A DNA stretch of 64,000 bases from Pseudomonas sp. WS 5079 (lineage in GTDB: Bacteria > Pseudomonadota > Gammaproteobacteria > Pseudomonadales > Pseudomonadaceae): contig NZ_JAAQWN010000001.1 in NCBI RefSeq assembly GCF_012985465.1, positions 434,001 through 498,000 on the forward strand, written 5' to 3'. This document shows, piece by piece, positions 1 through 11,085 of the stretch (its first letter is position 1; each line of letters opens with the position of its first letter). A program made the position numbers and the translations under genes. The notes beneath the pieces were generated by a model that had not been told where the DNA came from, made no database searches, and was given only the letters and a program-made list of their open reading frames with translations.

Positions 1-848
1 TGCTGAATGCGATCAGCCAGCAGCGTGCGGTTGGGCAGGCCGGTGAGTGTGTCGTGCAGGGCCAGGTGGGTGAGTTCCTGGTTGGCCAGGGTCAGGGAGT
101 CGGCCAATATCGCGGTGCGCGCCTCCAGGCGGGCGTCAAGCAACGAGGTCAACAGGGCAATGGCCAGCACTGCCAGGGTGGTCACCAGCACCAGATTATC
201 CAGGCCGCTACCGCTCAGGCCGTCCACCGCCGCCCCGCAGAAACTGCCATCGGCAAAACGTGCCGCCGCCATGCCGGTGTAATGCATGCCGACGATGGCC
301 ACGCCCATTACCACCGCCGCCCCGCCCCGTGCCAGGCGCACATAGGGGGTGTTGCGCCGCAGGTTGAAGGCAATCCACAAGGCGGCCGCCGAAGCGCCGA
401 CGGCGATCAGCAGCGAGACGCCGAACAGGGTTGGGTCGTAGTCGATCCCCGGCATCATGCGCAAGGCGGCCATGCCGGTGTAGTGCATGGTGCTGATACC
501 CGCGCCCATGATCAGGGCGCCAAAGCCCAGTTGCCAGGCTGGCAGGCGCGGTTGGTTGACCAGCCACAGGGCGAAGCCACTGGACAGGACGGCGATCAAC
601 AGCGACAGCGCCGTTATGCCGATGTCGTAGCCCAGGGTAATGGGCAGGCGAAACGCCAGCATTCCGATAAAGTGCATCGACCACACACCAATCCCCATGG
701 CCAGGGCGCCGCCGCTCATCCACAGGTACACGGTCCGACCTTTGGCCGTGGCGATACGGCCGCTCAGGTCCAGGGCAGTATAGGAAGCGAGGATCGCCAC
801 TAACAGGGAGATCAGGACCAGTGCGGGGGAATAACTGCCGGTAAGCAT
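1..848 (-). CDS. MHYT-domain membrane protein with start of GGDEF domain, partial (3' end outside window)
   Basis: Reading down from an ATG at 848, the frame stays open to the window edge, giving about 282 residues without a stop. The N-terminal part is a multi-pass membrane region with three MHYT-type motifs (MHFIGM, MHYTGM, MHYTGM). This is the hallmark of the MHYT sensor domain, proposed to bind a metal and sense a diatomic gas. The last visible residues, LHDTLTGLPNRTLLADRIQ, are the start of a GGDEF domain. The product is therefore a membrane-bound cyclic-di-GMP enzyme. The organisation recalls MucR of P. aeruginosa (MHYT-GGDEF-EAL), but the catalytic GGDEF motif and any EAL domain lie outside the window, so activity cannot be judged and no symbol is given. 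The gene stands alone, with a REPIN-type repeat upstream. Confidence 0.88.
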   Translation of the reverse strand, partial: MLTGSYSPALVLISLLVAILASYTALDLSGRIATAKGRTVYLWMSGGALAMGIGVWSMHFIGMLAFRLPITLGYDIGITALSLLIAVLSSGFALWLVNQPRLPAWQLGFGALIMGAGISTMHYTGMAALRMMPGIDYDPTLFGVSLLIAVGASAAALWIAFNLRRNTPYVRLARGGAAVVMGVAIVGMHYTGMAAARFADGSFCGAAVDGLSGSGLDNLVLVTTLAVLAIALLTSLLDARLEARTAILADSLTLANQELTHLALHDTLTGLPNRTLLADRIQ

Positions 849-992
849 GGGACTTCTCGTGGCTGACGATACGAACGGCGTCCATGCCGTGGAAAAGTCG
901 CAGATTGTAGCGAGAATAATTCTTGTACAGGTGGAATATTGTCACAAGGCCATTACTGAAAATGTATGGCCTGGGGGGGCAAAACTACGCCC

Positions 993-1097
993 TGTGGGAG
1001 CGGGCTTGTCGGATCGCCGCATCGCCGCGAAGACGTCGGCCCAGCAAACATTGATGTTGACTGAACCACTGCTTTCGCGAGCAAGCCCGCTCCCACA
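993..1097. repeat. REPIN-type 105-bp inverted repeat, copy 1
   Basis: The element starts with TGTGGGAGCGGGCTTG and ends with its exact complement CAAGCCCGCTCCCACA. Inner arms contain TCGCCGCGAAG and CTTTCGCGAG. Near-identical copies lie at 31133-31237 and 41167-41271 in the opposite orientation, with only three differences from the former. It occupies most of the gene-free stretch 849-1212, between the MHYT gene and the end of opmB. I see no gene in the remainder. REP doublets of this kind are non-autonomous elements dispersed by RAYT transposases in Pseudomonas; no RAYT gene is present in this window. Confidence 0.85.
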
Positions 1098-1212
1098 AGG
1101 GATCTGCGCTTAACTGACTGGCACTAGGGCTTGCCCGCGATGGCGTCAGTAATAACAACTGAGGGTTTATCAGCTGTTCATCCGTTATCGTTGACGACCA
1201 TCGCCTACAGGG

Positions 1213-2682
1213 TCAGGGTTTCTCTTGCGGCTCCAACTGGCCATCCCAGCCGCCGCCCAGCGCTGCGATCAGTTGCACACTGGCCACCAGGCGGGTCTGC
1301 AGCAAGGTCAGCACGGTGCGTTCGTTGCTCAATGCCGTGGCCTGGACGTTTACCACATCCAGGTAGGCAATCAGGCCCGCCTTGTACTGGTTCTGGGTCA
1401 GGCGCAGGGATTCGCGTGCCGACTCCAGGGCTTCGTTGCTCACGCCCGCCTCATCTTCCAGGACCTTGAGCTGGACCATGTAGTTTTCCACCTCGCGGAA
1501 ACCGTCGAGCACGGTCTGGCGGTACTTGGCCACGGTTTCGTCGTAGGACGCTTCGGCGCGGTCGACTTCGGCCGAGCGCTGCCCGCCGTCGAACAGGGTC
1601 ATCGCCAGTTTCGGCCCCACCGACCAGAAACGGTTCGGCAGGCTGATCCAGTCGGCGTAGGTGCTGCTGGAATAACCACCGGCCAGGCTCAGGGTCAGGT
1701 CCGGGTAGTAGGCGGTTTTCGCCACGCCGATATTGGCGTTGGCGGCGATCACCGCGCGTTCGGCCGAGGCGATGTCCGGGCGGCGCTCCAGCAGTTGCGA
1801 TGGCAGGTTGGCGGGGATCTGCGGCAAGGCGGGGATGTCCTTGCTCACCGCAAGGTTAAACGTGGCCGGCGCTTCGCCGATCAATACCGCGATGGCGTTT
1901 TCCAGCTGCGCGCGCTGCCAGATCAGGTCGATCAGGCTGGCCTGGGTGCTTTTGAGCTGGGTCTGCGCCTGGGCCACCGCGTCCTTGCCGGAGACGCCGG
2001 CGCGGTACTGGTTCTGGGTCATTTGCAGCGAGCGCTGGTAGGTCTCGACGGTGGATTGCAGCAAGCGCGTCTGTTCGTCCATGACCCGCAGTTGCAGGTA
2101 GTTCTGTACCAACTCCGACTGCTGGCTCAGGCGCATGGCGGCCAGGTCGGCGGCGCTAGCTTGCTCGCTGGCGTTGCTGGCCTCCAGGCCACGGCGCAGT
2201 TTGCCCCAGATATCGGCTTCCCAGCTCACGCCCAACTGGGTGTTGAGGGTGTCGCGGATACCGCTGCTGGAGCTGCTCAAGCTCGCATTGCTGCTGCCGG
2301 TGCCCTGGCTGGCGCGGGTTTTCCCGGCGCTCAGGTCGACGGTGGGGAAGAATGCGCCACGGGAACTGCGGGCGGTGGCCTGGGCCTGGCGGTAGCGAGC
2401 TTCGGCCTGGGCCACGGTCTGGTTGGCGTTGTTGAGCTTATCCACCAGGCTGTTGAGTTGTGGGTCGCCATACAACTCCCACCAGGCGCCACGGGCCAGG
2501 GCATCGCTGGGCGCGGCCTGGCGCCAGCCCTGGGCTTCTTTGTACTGCGCAGGCTCGGCGACTGGCGGGCGTTGGTAATCGGGGCCGATGGCACAGGCGC
2601 TGAGGAGCATGGCGCACACAACTGTAGGCGCAAGCTTGCTCGCGAAAAACCGCAGGCCGCTACAAAAGGTTGGGTTGGTCAT
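1213..2682 (-). CDS. opmB: RND efflux outer-membrane lipoprotein (NodT/OprM family)
   Basis: A 489-residue outer-membrane channel of tripartite efflux pumps, and the last gene of the muxABC-opmB operon. The body is typical: IGPDYQRPP after the lipidated cysteine, two OEP repeats with long helices (SWEADIWGKLRRGLEASNA; the QNQYRAG and QNQYKAG repeats), and a family-typical length. The ATG at 2682 overlaps the end of muxC by 4 bp, which implies translational coupling. The signal peptide ends in a lipobox (LLSAC, Cys about 31). Oddly, the codons for most of its n-region fall in a REP-like palindrome (2623-2664), so the N-terminus may have been rewritten by a repeat. The symbol rests on operon order and homology to P. 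aeruginosa MuxABC-OpmB. Confidence 0.9.
   Translation of the reverse strand: MTNPTFCSGLRFFASKLAPTVVCAMLLSACAIGPDYQRPPVAEPAQYKEAQGWRQAAPSDALARGAWWELYGDPQLNSLVDKLNNANQTVAQAEARYRQAQATARSSRGAFFPTVDLSAGKTRASQGTGSSNASLSSSSSGIRDTLNTQLGVSWEADIWGKLRRGLEASNASEQASAADLAAMRLSQQSELVQNYLQLRVMDEQTRLLQSTVETYQRSLQMTQNQYRAGVSGKDAVAQAQTQLKSTQASLIDLIWQRAQLENAIAVLIGEAPATFNLAVSKDIPALPQIPANLPSQLLERRPDIASAERAVIAANANIGVAKTAYYPDLTLSLAGGYSSSTYADWISLPNRFWSVGPKLAMTLFDGGQRSAEVDRAEASYDETVAKYRQTVLDGFREVENYMVQLKVLEDEAGVSNEALESARESLRLTQNQYKAGLIAYLDVVNVQATALSNERTVLTLLQTRLVASVQLIAALGGGWDGQLEPQEKP
2623..2664. repeat. REP-like palindrome inside the opmB signal-peptide codons
   Basis: The segment begins TGTAGGCGCAAGCTTGCTCG and ends CCGCTACA, with GCGAAAAACC in the middle. 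It has the TGTAG...CTACA ends and the GCAAGCTTGCTCGCGAA core of Pseudomonas REP sequences. It lies wholly within the reading frame and encodes residues about 7-20 of OpmB (CSGLRFFASKLAPT). Confidence 0.6.
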
Positions 2683-5600
2683 AACGGAGTGTCCAGGGCA
2701 GCATCGGTACGCACCCCGCGCCAGCCGTTGAAACGGTGGCGCAGGCGGTCGAGATAGAGGTAAACCACCGGGGTGGTGTAAAGGGTCAGGATCTGGCTGA
2801 AGACCAGGCCGCCGATAATGGTCAGGCCCAGGGGCTGGCGCATTTCCGCGCCTTCGGCGGTGCTCAGCAACAAGGGCAAGGCCCCGAGGATTGCCGCCAG
2901 GGTGGTCATCAGGATCGGCCGCAAGCGCAGCAAGCAAGCGCTGCGAATCGATTCCAGGGGCTGCATGCCTTCCTTGCGCTCCAGTTGAAGCGCCAGGTCG
3001 ATCATCAGGATCGCGTTTTTCTTCACCACACCGATCAGCAAGAACAGGCCCAGCAGCGAGATCAGGCTGAACTCGCCGCCCAGCACGTAGATCGACAACA
3101 GCGCGCCGACCCCGGCCGACGGCAGGGTCGAGAGAATGGTCAGTGGGTGGATGTAGCTCTCATACAGAATCCCCAGCACCAGGTACACCGCCACCAACGC
3201 GCCGAGGATCATGAACGGCTGGCTTTTCTGGGTGGCGGCAAAGGCGTCGGCGGTGCCGGCCATCTTGGCGATCACGTCTTCCGGTAAGCCGACCTTGGCG
3301 ATCGCCCGCTCGATGGCAGCCGTGCCCTGCTCTACCGTGACCCCGGGGGCCATATCGAAGGCGATGTCTTCGGAGGCAAATTGCCCCTCGTGGCTGACGC
3401 GGTCGTCGGCCAGGCTGTTTTCGTAGTGGGCGATGGTCGACAGTGGAATTCGCGCGCCATCAGCGGTAATCACCTGCACCTGGTTAAGGGTGATCGGGTC
3501 CTGGGCGTATTTCGGATTGACCTCCATCACCACCCGATACTGGTTGAGGCTGTCATAGATGGTGGAAATCTGCCGCTGGCTGTAGGCGTTGTTCAGCACC
3601 GAGGTGACCATGTTCATGTCCACGCCCAGGCGCTTGGCCTGGTCGCGATCGACAATCAGCGTCACCTGCTGCGCCCCGCGCCCTTCACGGGCGTCGATGG
3701 CGGTCAGTTCCGGCAGCTCGCGCAGCGCGGCGACCACTTTCGGGTACCACAGGCGCAAGGCGGCCAGGTCGCCACTTTGCAGGATGTAGGAATATTGCGA
3801 GGACGTCTGGTCGCGGCCGCCGCCAAATTGCAGGTCCTGGTCGGCCATCAGCATCAAGCGGCCGCCGGGTACCAGCGGCACGGTTTTGCGCAGGCGCTCG
3901 ATCACCGCCTGGGCCGACAACTTGCGTTCCTTGATCGGCTTGAGGCGCACCAGCATCACCGCGTTGTTGGTACCGTTGCTGCCACCGATGAAGCCGGCCA
4001 CGCTTTCCACCGCCGGGTCTTGCAACACGGCTTTGCGGAAGATCTCCATCTTCGGCTGCATGACACTGAATGACAGGCCATCATCGCCGCGTACAAAACC
4101 GATCAGTTGCCCGGTGTCCTGTTGCGGCATGAAGGTTTTGGGCACCACCACATACAGCGCGATATTCACCCCGATGGTGACGAACAGGCTGAGCAGGGTC
4201 AGGCGCTTGTGCCGCAGCACCCAGTCGAGGCTTTTGGCATAACCCGAAACCATATGGTCGTTGACCTTCTGGCTCCAGCGCTGCAAGCCGGTCTGCTGGC
4301 CTTTGGCATGGGGCTTGAGCCAGCGCGCGCAGAGCATCGGGGTCAGGGTCAGCGAGACCACCAGCGACACGATGATCGCCGCCGCCAGGGTGATGGAAAA
4401 CTCACGGAACAGGCTGGTGACAATCCCGCCCATAAACAGGATCGACAGGAACACCGCCACCAGCGACACGTTCATCGACAACAGGGTGAAGCCGACCTCC
4501 TTGGCTCCCAGGTACGCCGCTTTCATCGGCGCGATGCCGTCGTCGATATGCCGCGAGATGTTCTCCAGCACCACGATGGCATCGTCCACCACCAGGCCGG
4601 TGGCGAGGATCAGGGCCATCAGCGACAGGTTGTTCAGGGAAAACCCATACAGGTACATGATCGCAAAGGTGCCCACCAGCGACACCGGCACCGCCAGGGT
4701 CGGGATCAGTGAGGCACGGAAGTTACCGAGGAACAGGTACACCACCAGGATCACCAGGGCCACGGCAATCAGCAGGGTCATTTCCGCTTCATGCAGGGTG
4801 GCGGTGATCACCGGCGAGCGGTCCATGGCCAGGTTGAGCTTGACGCTGGACGGCAATACCGCCTGCAACGCCGGCAACTGGGCCTTGATCTGCTTGACGG
4901 TCTCGATGATGTTGGCGCCGGACTGGCGGTTGATCACCAGCAATACCGCCGAGTCGTTGTTGAAGAAGCCACTGTTGTAGCGGTCTTCGACGCCGTCGCT
5001 GATCTTGGCCACGTCACTGAGGCGCAACGCCGCGCCGTCCTGGTAGCGGATCAACAGCGGCTCATAGTCCTTGGCTTTTTCCAACTGGTCATTGGCCTGG
5101 ATCTGCCAGTTGCGCTCGCCATCTTCCACCGAGCCCTTGGGCCTGCGTACGTTGGCGTTGGCGATGGTGTCGCGCACCTCGTCCAGGGACACGCCGTACT
5201 GGTCGAGGGCCTTGGGCTCCAGTTCGATACGCACCGCCGGCAGGGAGCTGCCGCCGATCTGCACTTCGCCCACACCCGGCACCTGGGACAGGCTTTGCGA
5301 GAGGATGGTGGACGCCAAGTCGTAGAGCTGGCCCTTGGGCAATACGTCCGAGGTCAGCGACAGCACCATGATCGGTGCCTGGGACGGGTTGATCTTGCGG
5401 TAGGTGGGCATGCTGCGCATGCCGCTGGGCAACAGGTTGCGCGAGGCATTGATCGCGGCCTGCACTTCTCGCGCCGCGCCGTTGATATCGCGGTCGGAGT
5501 CGAATGCCAGGATCACCCGGGTCGAGCCCTGGCTGGACGAACTGCTCAGGGTGGTGACCCCGGCAATCGCACCGAATGAGCGCTCCAGCGGCGTGGCCAC

Positions 5601-5786
5601 GGTAGACGCCATCACTTCCGGGCTGGCGCCAGGCAGGCTGGCAGAGACCACAATCACCGGGAAGTCGATCTGCGGCAATGGCGACACCGGCAGCAGGCTG
5701 AAACTGACACCGCCCAGCAACATGATCGCCAGGCTCAGCAACATGGTGGCTACCGGCCGGCGAATAAAAGGTCCGGACAGGTTCAT
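2679..5786 (-). CDS. muxC: RND multidrug efflux inner-membrane transporter, MuxC/MdtC type
   Basis: A 1035-residue HAE1-family proton-driven pump subunit. It has the expected two repeats of six transmembrane helices with large periplasmic loops after TM1 and TM7. It starts with [20 protein letters not shown], a typical MdtB/MdtC N-terminus, and TM4 carries the proton-relay aspartate pair in [20 protein letters not shown]. It is the second of two adjacent RND subunits. Such tandem pairs form the MdtBC/MuxBC heterotrimer rather than a homotrimer. Its ATG overlaps the end of muxB by 4 bp and its stop overlaps the start of opmB by 4 bp. In P. aeruginosa MuxABC-OpmB exports novobiocin, aztreonam and macrolides; the substrates here are inferred from the family only. 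Confidence 0.93.
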   Translation of the reverse strand: MNLSGPFIRRPVATMLLSLAIMLLGGVSFSLLPVSPLPQIDFPVIVVSASLPGASPEVMASTVATPLERSFGAIAGVTTLSSSSSQGSTRVILAFDSDRDINGAAREVQAAINASRNLLPSGMRSMPTYRKINPSQAPIMVLSLTSDVLPKGQLYDLASTILSQSLSQVPGVGEVQIGGSSLPAVRIELEPKALDQYGVSLDEVRDTIANANVRRPKGSVEDGERNWQIQANDQLEKAKDYEPLLIRYQDGAALRLSDVAKISDGVEDRYNSGFFNNDSAVLLVINRQSGANIIETVKQIKAQLPALQAVLPSSVKLNLAMDRSPVITATLHEAEMTLLIAVALVILVVYLFLGNFRASLIPTLAVPVSLVGTFAIMYLYGFSLNNLSLMALILATGLVVDDAIVVLENISRHIDDGIAPMKAAYLGAKEVGFTLLSMNVSLVAVFLSILFMGGIVTSLFREFSITLAAAIIVSLVVSLTLTPMLCARWLKPHAKGQQTGLQRWSQKVNDHMVSGYAKSLDWVLRHKRLTLLSLFVTIGVNIALYVVVPKTFMPQQDTGQLIGFVRGDDGLSFSVMQPKMEIFRKAVLQDPAVESVAGFIGGSNGTNNAVMLVRLKPIKERKLSAQAVIERLRKTVPLVPGGRLMLMADQDLQFGGGRDQTSSQYSYILQSGDLAALRLWYPKVVAALRELPELTAIDAREGRGAQQVTLIVDRDQAKRLGVDMNMVTSVLNNAYSQRQISTIYDSLNQYRVVMEVNPKYAQDPITLNQVQVITADGARIPLSTIAHYENSLADDRVSHEGQFASEDIAFDMAPGVTVEQGTAAIERAIAKVGLPEDVIAKMAGTADAFAATQKSQPFMILGALVAVYLVLGILYESYIHPLTILSTLPSAGVGALLSIYVLGGEFSLISLLGLFLLIGVVKKNAILMIDLALQLERKEGMQPLESIRSACLLRLRPILMTTLAAILGALPLLLSTAEGAEMRQPLGLTIIGGLVFSQILTLYTTPVVYLYLDRLRHRFNGWRGVRTDAALDTPL

Positions 5787-8700
5787 GGCTCAACCGGCTC
5801 CAGCGCGTCCGGGGTCTTGCGCCAGCGACGGCCAAGGCGGTCGAAGTACAGATAGATCACCGGCGTGGTAAACAGCGTGAGGATCTGGCTCAGCAGCAAG
5901 CCGCCGACCATCACCAGGCCCAGGGGCTGGCGCAACTCGGCGCCGGAGCCGGTGGCCAGCATCAACGGCACGGCACCGAACAATGCCGCCAGGGTGGTCA
6001 TCAGGATCGGCCTGAAGCGCAGCAGCGCCGCCTGGTAGATCGCGGTCTGCGGGTCCAGGCCCTGGTTGCGTTCGGCGTCGAGGGCGAAGTCGATCATCAT
6101 GATCGCGTTCTTTTTCACGATGCCGATCAGCAGGATGATGCCGATGATCGCAATCATCCCCAGGTCATTGCCCGTGAGCAGCAGCGCCAACAGGGCCCCC
6201 ACCGCTGCCGACGGCAAGGTCGAGAGGATGGTGATCGGGTGGATGTAGCTCTCGTACAGCACGCCAAGCACGATGTACATGGTCACCACCGCCGCGAGGA
6301 TCAGCAGCAAGGTGCTCGACAGCGACGCTTCGAACGCCTGGGCAGCCCCTTGGAACTGGGTCTGCACGCCGACCGGCATGCCGATGTCCTTCTGTACCTG
6401 GTTGATCAGCTCTACGCCCTTGCCCAGGGCCACACCGGGTGCCAGGTTGAACGACATCATCACCGCCGGGAACTGGCCGATATGGGTAATCGCCAACTGC
6501 GCCTGGCGCTGCTCGATGCGGGCCAGGCTCGACAGGCGCACCTGGCCGCCATCGGTGGTCTTCACGTGGATCTGGTTCAGCGCGTCCGGCCCCAGGCTTT
6601 CGCCGGATTGGGCCTGCAACACCACGCGGTACTGGCTGGCCTGGGTGTAGATCGTGGAAATCTGCCGCTGGCCGAAGGCGTCATACAGCGCGTCGGTGAT
6701 ATTGGCCACCGACACCCCCAGGCGCGAGGCCGCATCGCGGTCGATCACCATGTACACCTGCAAGCCTTTGTCCTGCAGGTCGCTGGCCACATCGGTGAGT
6801 TCCGGGTACTGGCTCAGGGCCTGCACCAGCTTGGCGCTCCACAGGGCCAGTAGCTCGGCATCCGGGGAGGACATGCTGAACTGGTATTGGGTGCGGCTGA
6901 CACGGTCTTCGATGGTCAGGTCCTGCACCGGCTGCATGAACAGGCGGATGCCTACCAGTTTGTCCAGCGTCGGTTGCAGGCGTGCAATCACCTCGACAGC
7001 GCTCAAGTCCCGCTCTTTATGGGGCTTGAGGTTGATCAGCAGGCGGCCACTGTTGAGGGTGGCGTTATCGCCATCGACGCCAATGTAGGAAGACAGGCTT
7101 TCCACCGCAGGATCTTCGAGGATGATCTTCGCCAGTTCCTGCTGGCGCTGGCTCATGGCCGCGAAGGAAATCGACTGCGGCGCCTCGGAAATGCCCTGGA
7201 TCACCCCGGTGTCCTGCACCGGGAAGAAACCCTTGGGCACTACCAGGTACAGCACCACCGTCAGGCCCAGGGTGGCGATGGCCACCAGCAGGGTCAGCGG
7301 CTGGTGCTTGAGCACCCACTGCAGCTTGCGGCCGTAGGCGGCGACCAGCCAGTCGATCCAGGCGCCGCTGGCCTTGTAGAAGCGCCCCTGTTCTTCTTCC
7401 TTGGGTTCGCGCTTGAGCAGGCGCGCGCACATCATTGGCGTCAGGGTCAGGGACACCACCAGGGAAATCAGGATCGCCACGGCCAGGGTGATGGCAAATT
7501 CGCGGAACAAGCGCCCGACCACATCGGCCATGAACAGCAACGGGATCAATACCGCAATCAGCGATAGGGTCAGGGAAACCAGGGTGAAGCCGATCTGCTT
7601 GGCGCCCTTGAGCGCGGCGGCCAGCGGCGTCTCGCCTTCCTCGATATAGCGGGAGATGTTCTCCAGCATCACGATGGCATCGTCCACCACAAACCCGGTG
7701 GCGATGGTCAGGGCCATCAGGGTCAGGTTATTGATGGAGAAGCCGGCCAGGTACATCACGCCAAAGGTGCCGACCAGGGACAACGGCACGGCAATCGACG
7801 GGATGATGGTGGCGCTGAAACGGCGCAGGAACAGGAACGTGACCATCACCACCAGGGCAATGGCGATCAGCAATTCATGCTGCACATCGGTGACCGAGGC
7901 GCGGATGGTCTGGGTGCGGTCGGTGAGTACCGTCACGTCAAGGCCAGCCGGCAGGTTGTCGGTGATGCTTGGCAGCAGCGCCTTGATCCGGTCCACCACC
8001 TCAATCACGTTGGCCCCCGGCTGGCGCTGGATGTTCAGCAGCACCGCCTGGTTTTCATTGGCCCAGGCGGCGAGGCGTTCGTTTTCTGCGCCATCGACGA
8101 TTTGCGCGATGTCTTTAAGGCGCAGCGGTGCGCCATTGCTGTAGGCCAGGATCAGTTCGGCATACTGCTCGGGCGATACCAACTGGTCGTTGGCATCGAG
8201 CATCGACACCCGGGTCGGGCCGTCGAAGTTACCCTTGGGCTGGTTGACGTTGGAGGCGGCGATCAGGCTGCGCACGTCCGCCAGGTTCAAGCCATTGGCG
8301 GCCAGGGCCTCGGGGTTGACCTTGATCCGCACCGCCTGGCGCTGGCCGCCGGCGATGCTGACCATGCCCACGCCACTGATCTGCGCGATTTTTTGCGCCA
8401 TGCGCGTATCGACCAGGTCGTTGAGCTTGGGCAACAGCATGGTCTTGGAGGTGATGGCCAGGGTCAGGACCGGGGTATCGGCCGGGTTGACCTTGTTGTA
8501 CACCGGTGGCGCCGGCAGGTCCGAGGGCAGCAGGTTACTGGCCGCGTTGATCGCCGCCTGCACCTGTTGCTCGGCCACGTCCATATTGACGTCGAGGTTA
8601 AAGCGCAGGGTCAGCACCGAGGCCCCGCCGGAACTGGTGGACGCCATCTGCGTGAGGCCGGGCATTTGCCCGAACTGGCGCTCCAGGGGCGCGGTGACCG

Positions 8701-8884
8701 CGCTGGTCATCACGTCCGGGCTGGCGCCGGGGTACAAGGTCATGACGCGGATGGTCGGGTAATCCACCTGGGGCAAGGCCGACACCGGCATCAGGCGATA
8801 GGCAATCAGGCCGGCCAGGACAATGGCCAGCATGCTCAGGGTGGTGGCGACGGGCCTGAGGATGAACAGCCGTGACAGGTTCAT
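5783..8884 (-). CDS. muxB: RND multidrug efflux inner-membrane transporter, MuxB/MdtB type
   Basis: A 1033-residue HAE1-family RND subunit. N-terminus [22 protein letters not shown]4 has [20 protein letters not shown] with the paired aspartates used in proton translocation; the C-terminal half contains [19 protein letters not shown]. The full-length 12-TM architecture is intact. It sits between muxA and muxC with 4-bp overlaps on both sides, so the three pump subunits are probably made in coupled amounts. Together with MuxC it would form the heteromeric transporter. The assignment to MuxB rather than MuxC is from position (first RND gene after the adaptor). Confidence 0.93.
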   Translation of the reverse strand: MNLSRLFILRPVATTLSMLAIVLAGLIAYRLMPVSALPQVDYPTIRVMTLYPGASPDVMTSAVTAPLERQFGQMPGLTQMASTSSGGASVLTLRFNLDVNMDVAEQQVQAAINAASNLLPSDLPAPPVYNKVNPADTPVLTLAITSKTMLLPKLNDLVDTRMAQKIAQISGVGMVSIAGGQRQAVRIKVNPEALAANGLNLADVRSLIAASNVNQPKGNFDGPTRVSMLDANDQLVSPEQYAELILAYSNGAPLRLKDIAQIVDGAENERLAAWANENQAVLLNIQRQPGANVIEVVDRIKALLPSITDNLPAGLDVTVLTDRTQTIRASVTDVQHELLIAIALVVMVTFLFLRRFSATIIPSIAVPLSLVGTFGVMYLAGFSINNLTLMALTIATGFVVDDAIVMLENISRYIEEGETPLAAALKGAKQIGFTLVSLTLSLIAVLIPLLFMADVVGRLFREFAITLAVAILISLVVSLTLTPMMCARLLKREPKEEEQGRFYKASGAWIDWLVAAYGRKLQWVLKHQPLTLLVAIATLGLTVVLYLVVPKGFFPVQDTGVIQGISEAPQSISFAAMSQRQQELAKIILEDPAVESLSSYIGVDGDNATLNSGRLLINLKPHKERDLSAVEVIARLQPTLDKLVGIRLFMQPVQDLTIEDRVSRTQYQFSMSSPDAELLALWSAKLVQALSQYPELTDVASDLQDKGLQVYMVIDRDAASRLGVSVANITDALYDAFGQRQISTIYTQASQYRVVLQAQSGESLGPDALNQIHVKTTDGGQVRLSSLARIEQRQAQLAITHIGQFPAVMMSFNLAPGVALGKGVELINQVQKDIGMPVGVQTQFQGAAQAFEASLSSTLLLILAAVVTMYIVLGVLYESYIHPITILSTLPSAAVGALLALLLTGNDLGMIAIIGIILLIGIVKKNAIMMIDFALDAERNQGLDPQTAIYQAALLRFRPILMTTLAALFGAVPLMLATGSGAELRQPLGLVMVGGLLLSQILTLFTTPVIYLYFDRLGRRWRKTPDALEPVEP

Positions 8885-10185
8885 GCGCCGGCCTTTTGCG
8901 CCTTGCCGGCGTCAGCCGCCGGGCTGCCTTCGCCTTTCGCCGCGGGTTTGCCCTGCAAATGTTCGGTTGGGGTGGTCGGGACCAGGTTGCTGTCGTTGAC
9001 CACTTCGATGTCGGTGCCGTCCTTCAGGCGGTCGGTGCCTTCGAGCACCACGCGATCGCCTGCGGCCAGGCCTTCCTTGACCACGGTGTTCTGGCCATCG
9101 GTCTCCCCAATCACCAGGGTGCGGATCTTGACTTTCTTGTCACCGTCCAGGGCATAGACAAAGGTGCCGTTGGTGCCGAACTGGATCGCCGCCGAGGGAA
9201 CCAGCACCACGTTTTTCAGGGTGTCGGCCAACAGGCGCACATTGACGAATTGGTTGGGGAACAGCACCTGGTCCTGGTTATCGAAGCGGGCCTTGAATTT
9301 CAGGGTGCCGGTGGCGACATCGATCTGGTTGTCCAGGCTCTGCAATACGCCGGTGGCTTGCAGTTGCAGGTCGCCACGGTCCCAGGCCTGCACCGGTAGC
9401 TTGTTGCCGCTGCGGTAGCGGGCCAGGACGGTTTGCAGGCTGTTCTCCGGCAAGGTGAATGCCACGCTGATCGGCTGGGTCTGGGTGATGATCGCCAGGG
9501 CGGTGGTGTCATTGGCCGCCACCAGGTTGCCGACGTCCAGCTGGCGCAGGCCGACACGCCCGGAAATCGGTGCGCGGATCTTGGTGAATTCCAGGTTGAG
9601 CTTGGCGTCATCCACCGCGCCCTGGTTGGTCTTGACCGTGCCCTGGTATTGCAGGACCAGCGCAGCGGCGGTGTCCAAAGTCTGCTTGGCGATACTGTCC
9701 TGTTCATACAGGCCGCGATAACGCTCGAGGTCGACCTGGGCGTTCTTCAATTGGGCCTGGTTTTGCAGCAGCGTGCCCTGGGCCTGGAGCAAGGCGTTCT
9801 GGTAGCTGCGCGGGTCGATTTCTGCCAGCAGGTCGCCGGCCTTGACCATCTGCCCCTCTTCAAAGGCGATCTTGACCAGCTCTCCCCCCACCCGGCTGCG
9901 CACATTGATGGTGTTCAGCGCCGTCACAGTGCCCAGCGCCTTGTAGTACACCGGGAAATCCCCAGTGATCGCGGGCGCGACACGCACGGGCACCGCAGCA
10001 CCTGAGCCGCCGAAGCCGGGACGCATCATCCCCGTCTTGCTGGTCCGGGCTGCCGGGGCCTCTTTCTGGGCGGCGCCGGTCGGCCAGAACTTCCAGCACA
10101 GCACGGCAACAACCAACAGGACGAGCAAGCCAAACAGCCAGCGGCGGGAACTACGGGGGGACGATTGCATGGATTGATCAACCAT
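8881..10185 (-). CDS. muxA: RND efflux periplasmic adaptor (membrane fusion protein)
   Basis: A 434-residue HlyD/MdtA-type adaptor and the first gene of the operon. It has an N-terminal membrane anchor ([21 protein letters not shown]), a split lipoyl domain ([23 protein letters not shown]), an alpha-hairpin of about 60 residues, and the matching lipoyl half [19 protein letters not shown] beta-barrel and membrane-proximal domain end in [17 protein letters not shown]. The first ATG (10185) gives MVDQSMQSS; the second in-frame ATG five codons later is equally possible. It bridges MuxB/MuxC and OpmB in the periplasm. The 233-bp region upstream, shared with the end of tpx, should hold the operon promoter; no operator was recognised there. 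Confidence 0.92.
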   Translation of the reverse strand: MVDQSMQSSPRSSRRWLFGLLVLLVVAVLCWKFWPTGAAQKEAPAARTSKTGMMRPGFGGSGAAVPVRVAPAITGDFPVYYKALGTVTALNTINVRSRVGGELVKIAFEEGQMVKAGDLLAEIDPRSYQNALLQAQGTLLQNQAQLKNAQVDLERYRGLYEQDSIAKQTLDTAAALVLQYQGTVKTNQGAVDDAKLNLEFTKIRAPISGRVGLRQLDVGNLVAANDTTALAIITQTQPISVAFTLPENSLQTVLARYRSGNKLPVQAWDRGDLQLQATGVLQSLDNQIDVATGTLKFKARFDNQDQVLFPNQFVNVRLLADTLKNVVLVPSAAIQFGTNGTFVYALDGDKKVKIRTLVIGETDGQNTVVKEGLAAGDRVVLEGTDRLKDGTDIEVVNDSNLVPTTPTEHLQGKPAAKGEGSPAADAGKAQKAGA

Positions 10186-10344
10186 TGGATGCGAGGGCTT
10201 CTACTGTGGGAGGCTGAAAGATAAGCACTGGGGCGCGTTTAGAAAAGCGCCTTTACCGGCTATTTACCTTCGCGCTTACAAACATTTACTTTTCGAAGTG
10301 AAATGTCAGCAATTTGAGCTAAACCGCTGAAGCACAAATAAAAA

Positions 10345-10366
10345 CGGCCTGGACTAGGCCAGGCCG
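10345..10366 (-). terminator. Rho-independent terminator of tpx
   Basis: Read on the minus strand, CGGCCTGG / CCAGGCCG form an 8-bp stem with a 6-base loop, followed directly by TTTTTATTT. It lies about 50 bp beyond the tpx stop codon. Confidence 0.85.
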
Positions 10367-10418
10367 CAAGCATGCATCATACGTGTTACTGCAAAGCGAC
10401 AGTAACGCGCAGCCGCAA

Positions 10419-10919
10419 TTACTTCAGTACAGCCAGCGCCGCTTCGTAGTTTGGCTCGTGGGCGATTTCGCCAACCAGCTCGCTGTGCAGCACCTTGTCG
10501 TTTTCGTCCAGTACCACCACGGCGCGGGCGGTCAGGCCCTTGAGGGCGCCGTCGGCAATGGAAACACCGTAGTCAACGGCAAAATCGGCGCTGCGAAAGT
10601 CCGACAGGTTCTTCACGTTTTCCAGGCCTTCGGCACCGCAAAAACGGGCCTGGGCGAATGGCAGGTCGGTGGAGATGCACAGTACAACGGTGTTGTTCAG
10701 CTCGTTGGCCTGGGCGTTGAACTTGCGCACCGACGTGGCGCAGGTCGGGGTGTCAACGCTTGGGAAGATGTTCAGTACTTTGCGCTTGCCGGCGAAAGTC
10801 GCCAGGGTGACGTCCGACAGATCGCCTGCGGTCAGGGAAAAGTCGAGGGCCTGGGTACCGATTTGCGGCAACTCGCCTTCAACCTGGACTGGGTTGCCTT
10901 TGAGGGTGACTTGAGCCAT
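10419..10919 (-). CDS. tpx: Thiol peroxidase (atypical 2-Cys peroxiredoxin)
   Basis: A 166-residue peroxiredoxin of the Tpx group, which reduces lipid and hydrogen peroxides with thioredoxin in the cytoplasm or periplasm. The peroxidatic site is [15 protein letters not shown] (Cys60) and the resolving cysteine is Cys94 in ARFCGAEG; the spacing matches E. coli Tpx. The start [11 protein letters not shown] is the family-typical N-terminus, preceded by AAGGATTC on the coding strand. It is monocistronic with its own terminator. A 10-bp palindrome (TGTCATGACA, 11011-11020) lies in the upstream region shared with the divergent glycosyltransferase; its role is unknown. Confidence 0.96.
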   Translation of the reverse strand: MAQVTLKGNPVQVEGELPQIGTQALDFSLTAGDLSDVTLATFAGKRKVLNIFPSVDTPTCATSVRKFNAQANELNNTVVLCISTDLPFAQARFCGAEGLENVKNLSDFRSADFAVDYGVSIADGALKGLTARAVVVLDENDKVLHSELVGEIAHEPNYEAALAVLK

Positions 10920-11085
10920 GAACGGAATCCTTATGCTGGGTTGGATGAAACGAATTCGAGAGGCAGAAGTTAACCACAAAGTTCGATTTACACCTATGGC
11001 CGTCACAAATTGTCATGACAGCGCCTGGGCCGACGGCTGTGGTTTAATTGCGCCGCTTTTGCCCTGCCCTTGAAGGAGTTCGTCG

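Noticed and set aside
54..803. A 249-residue plus-strand open frame
   Set aside because: It is antisense to the MHYT protein, whose frame has three MHYT motifs and a GGDEF start.
11011..11020. TGTCATGACA palindrome upstream of tpx as a fifth copy of the shared dyad
   Set aside because: The half-sites are directly joined without the four-base spacer, and the outer CT/AG positions do not fit, so it is a different sequence.
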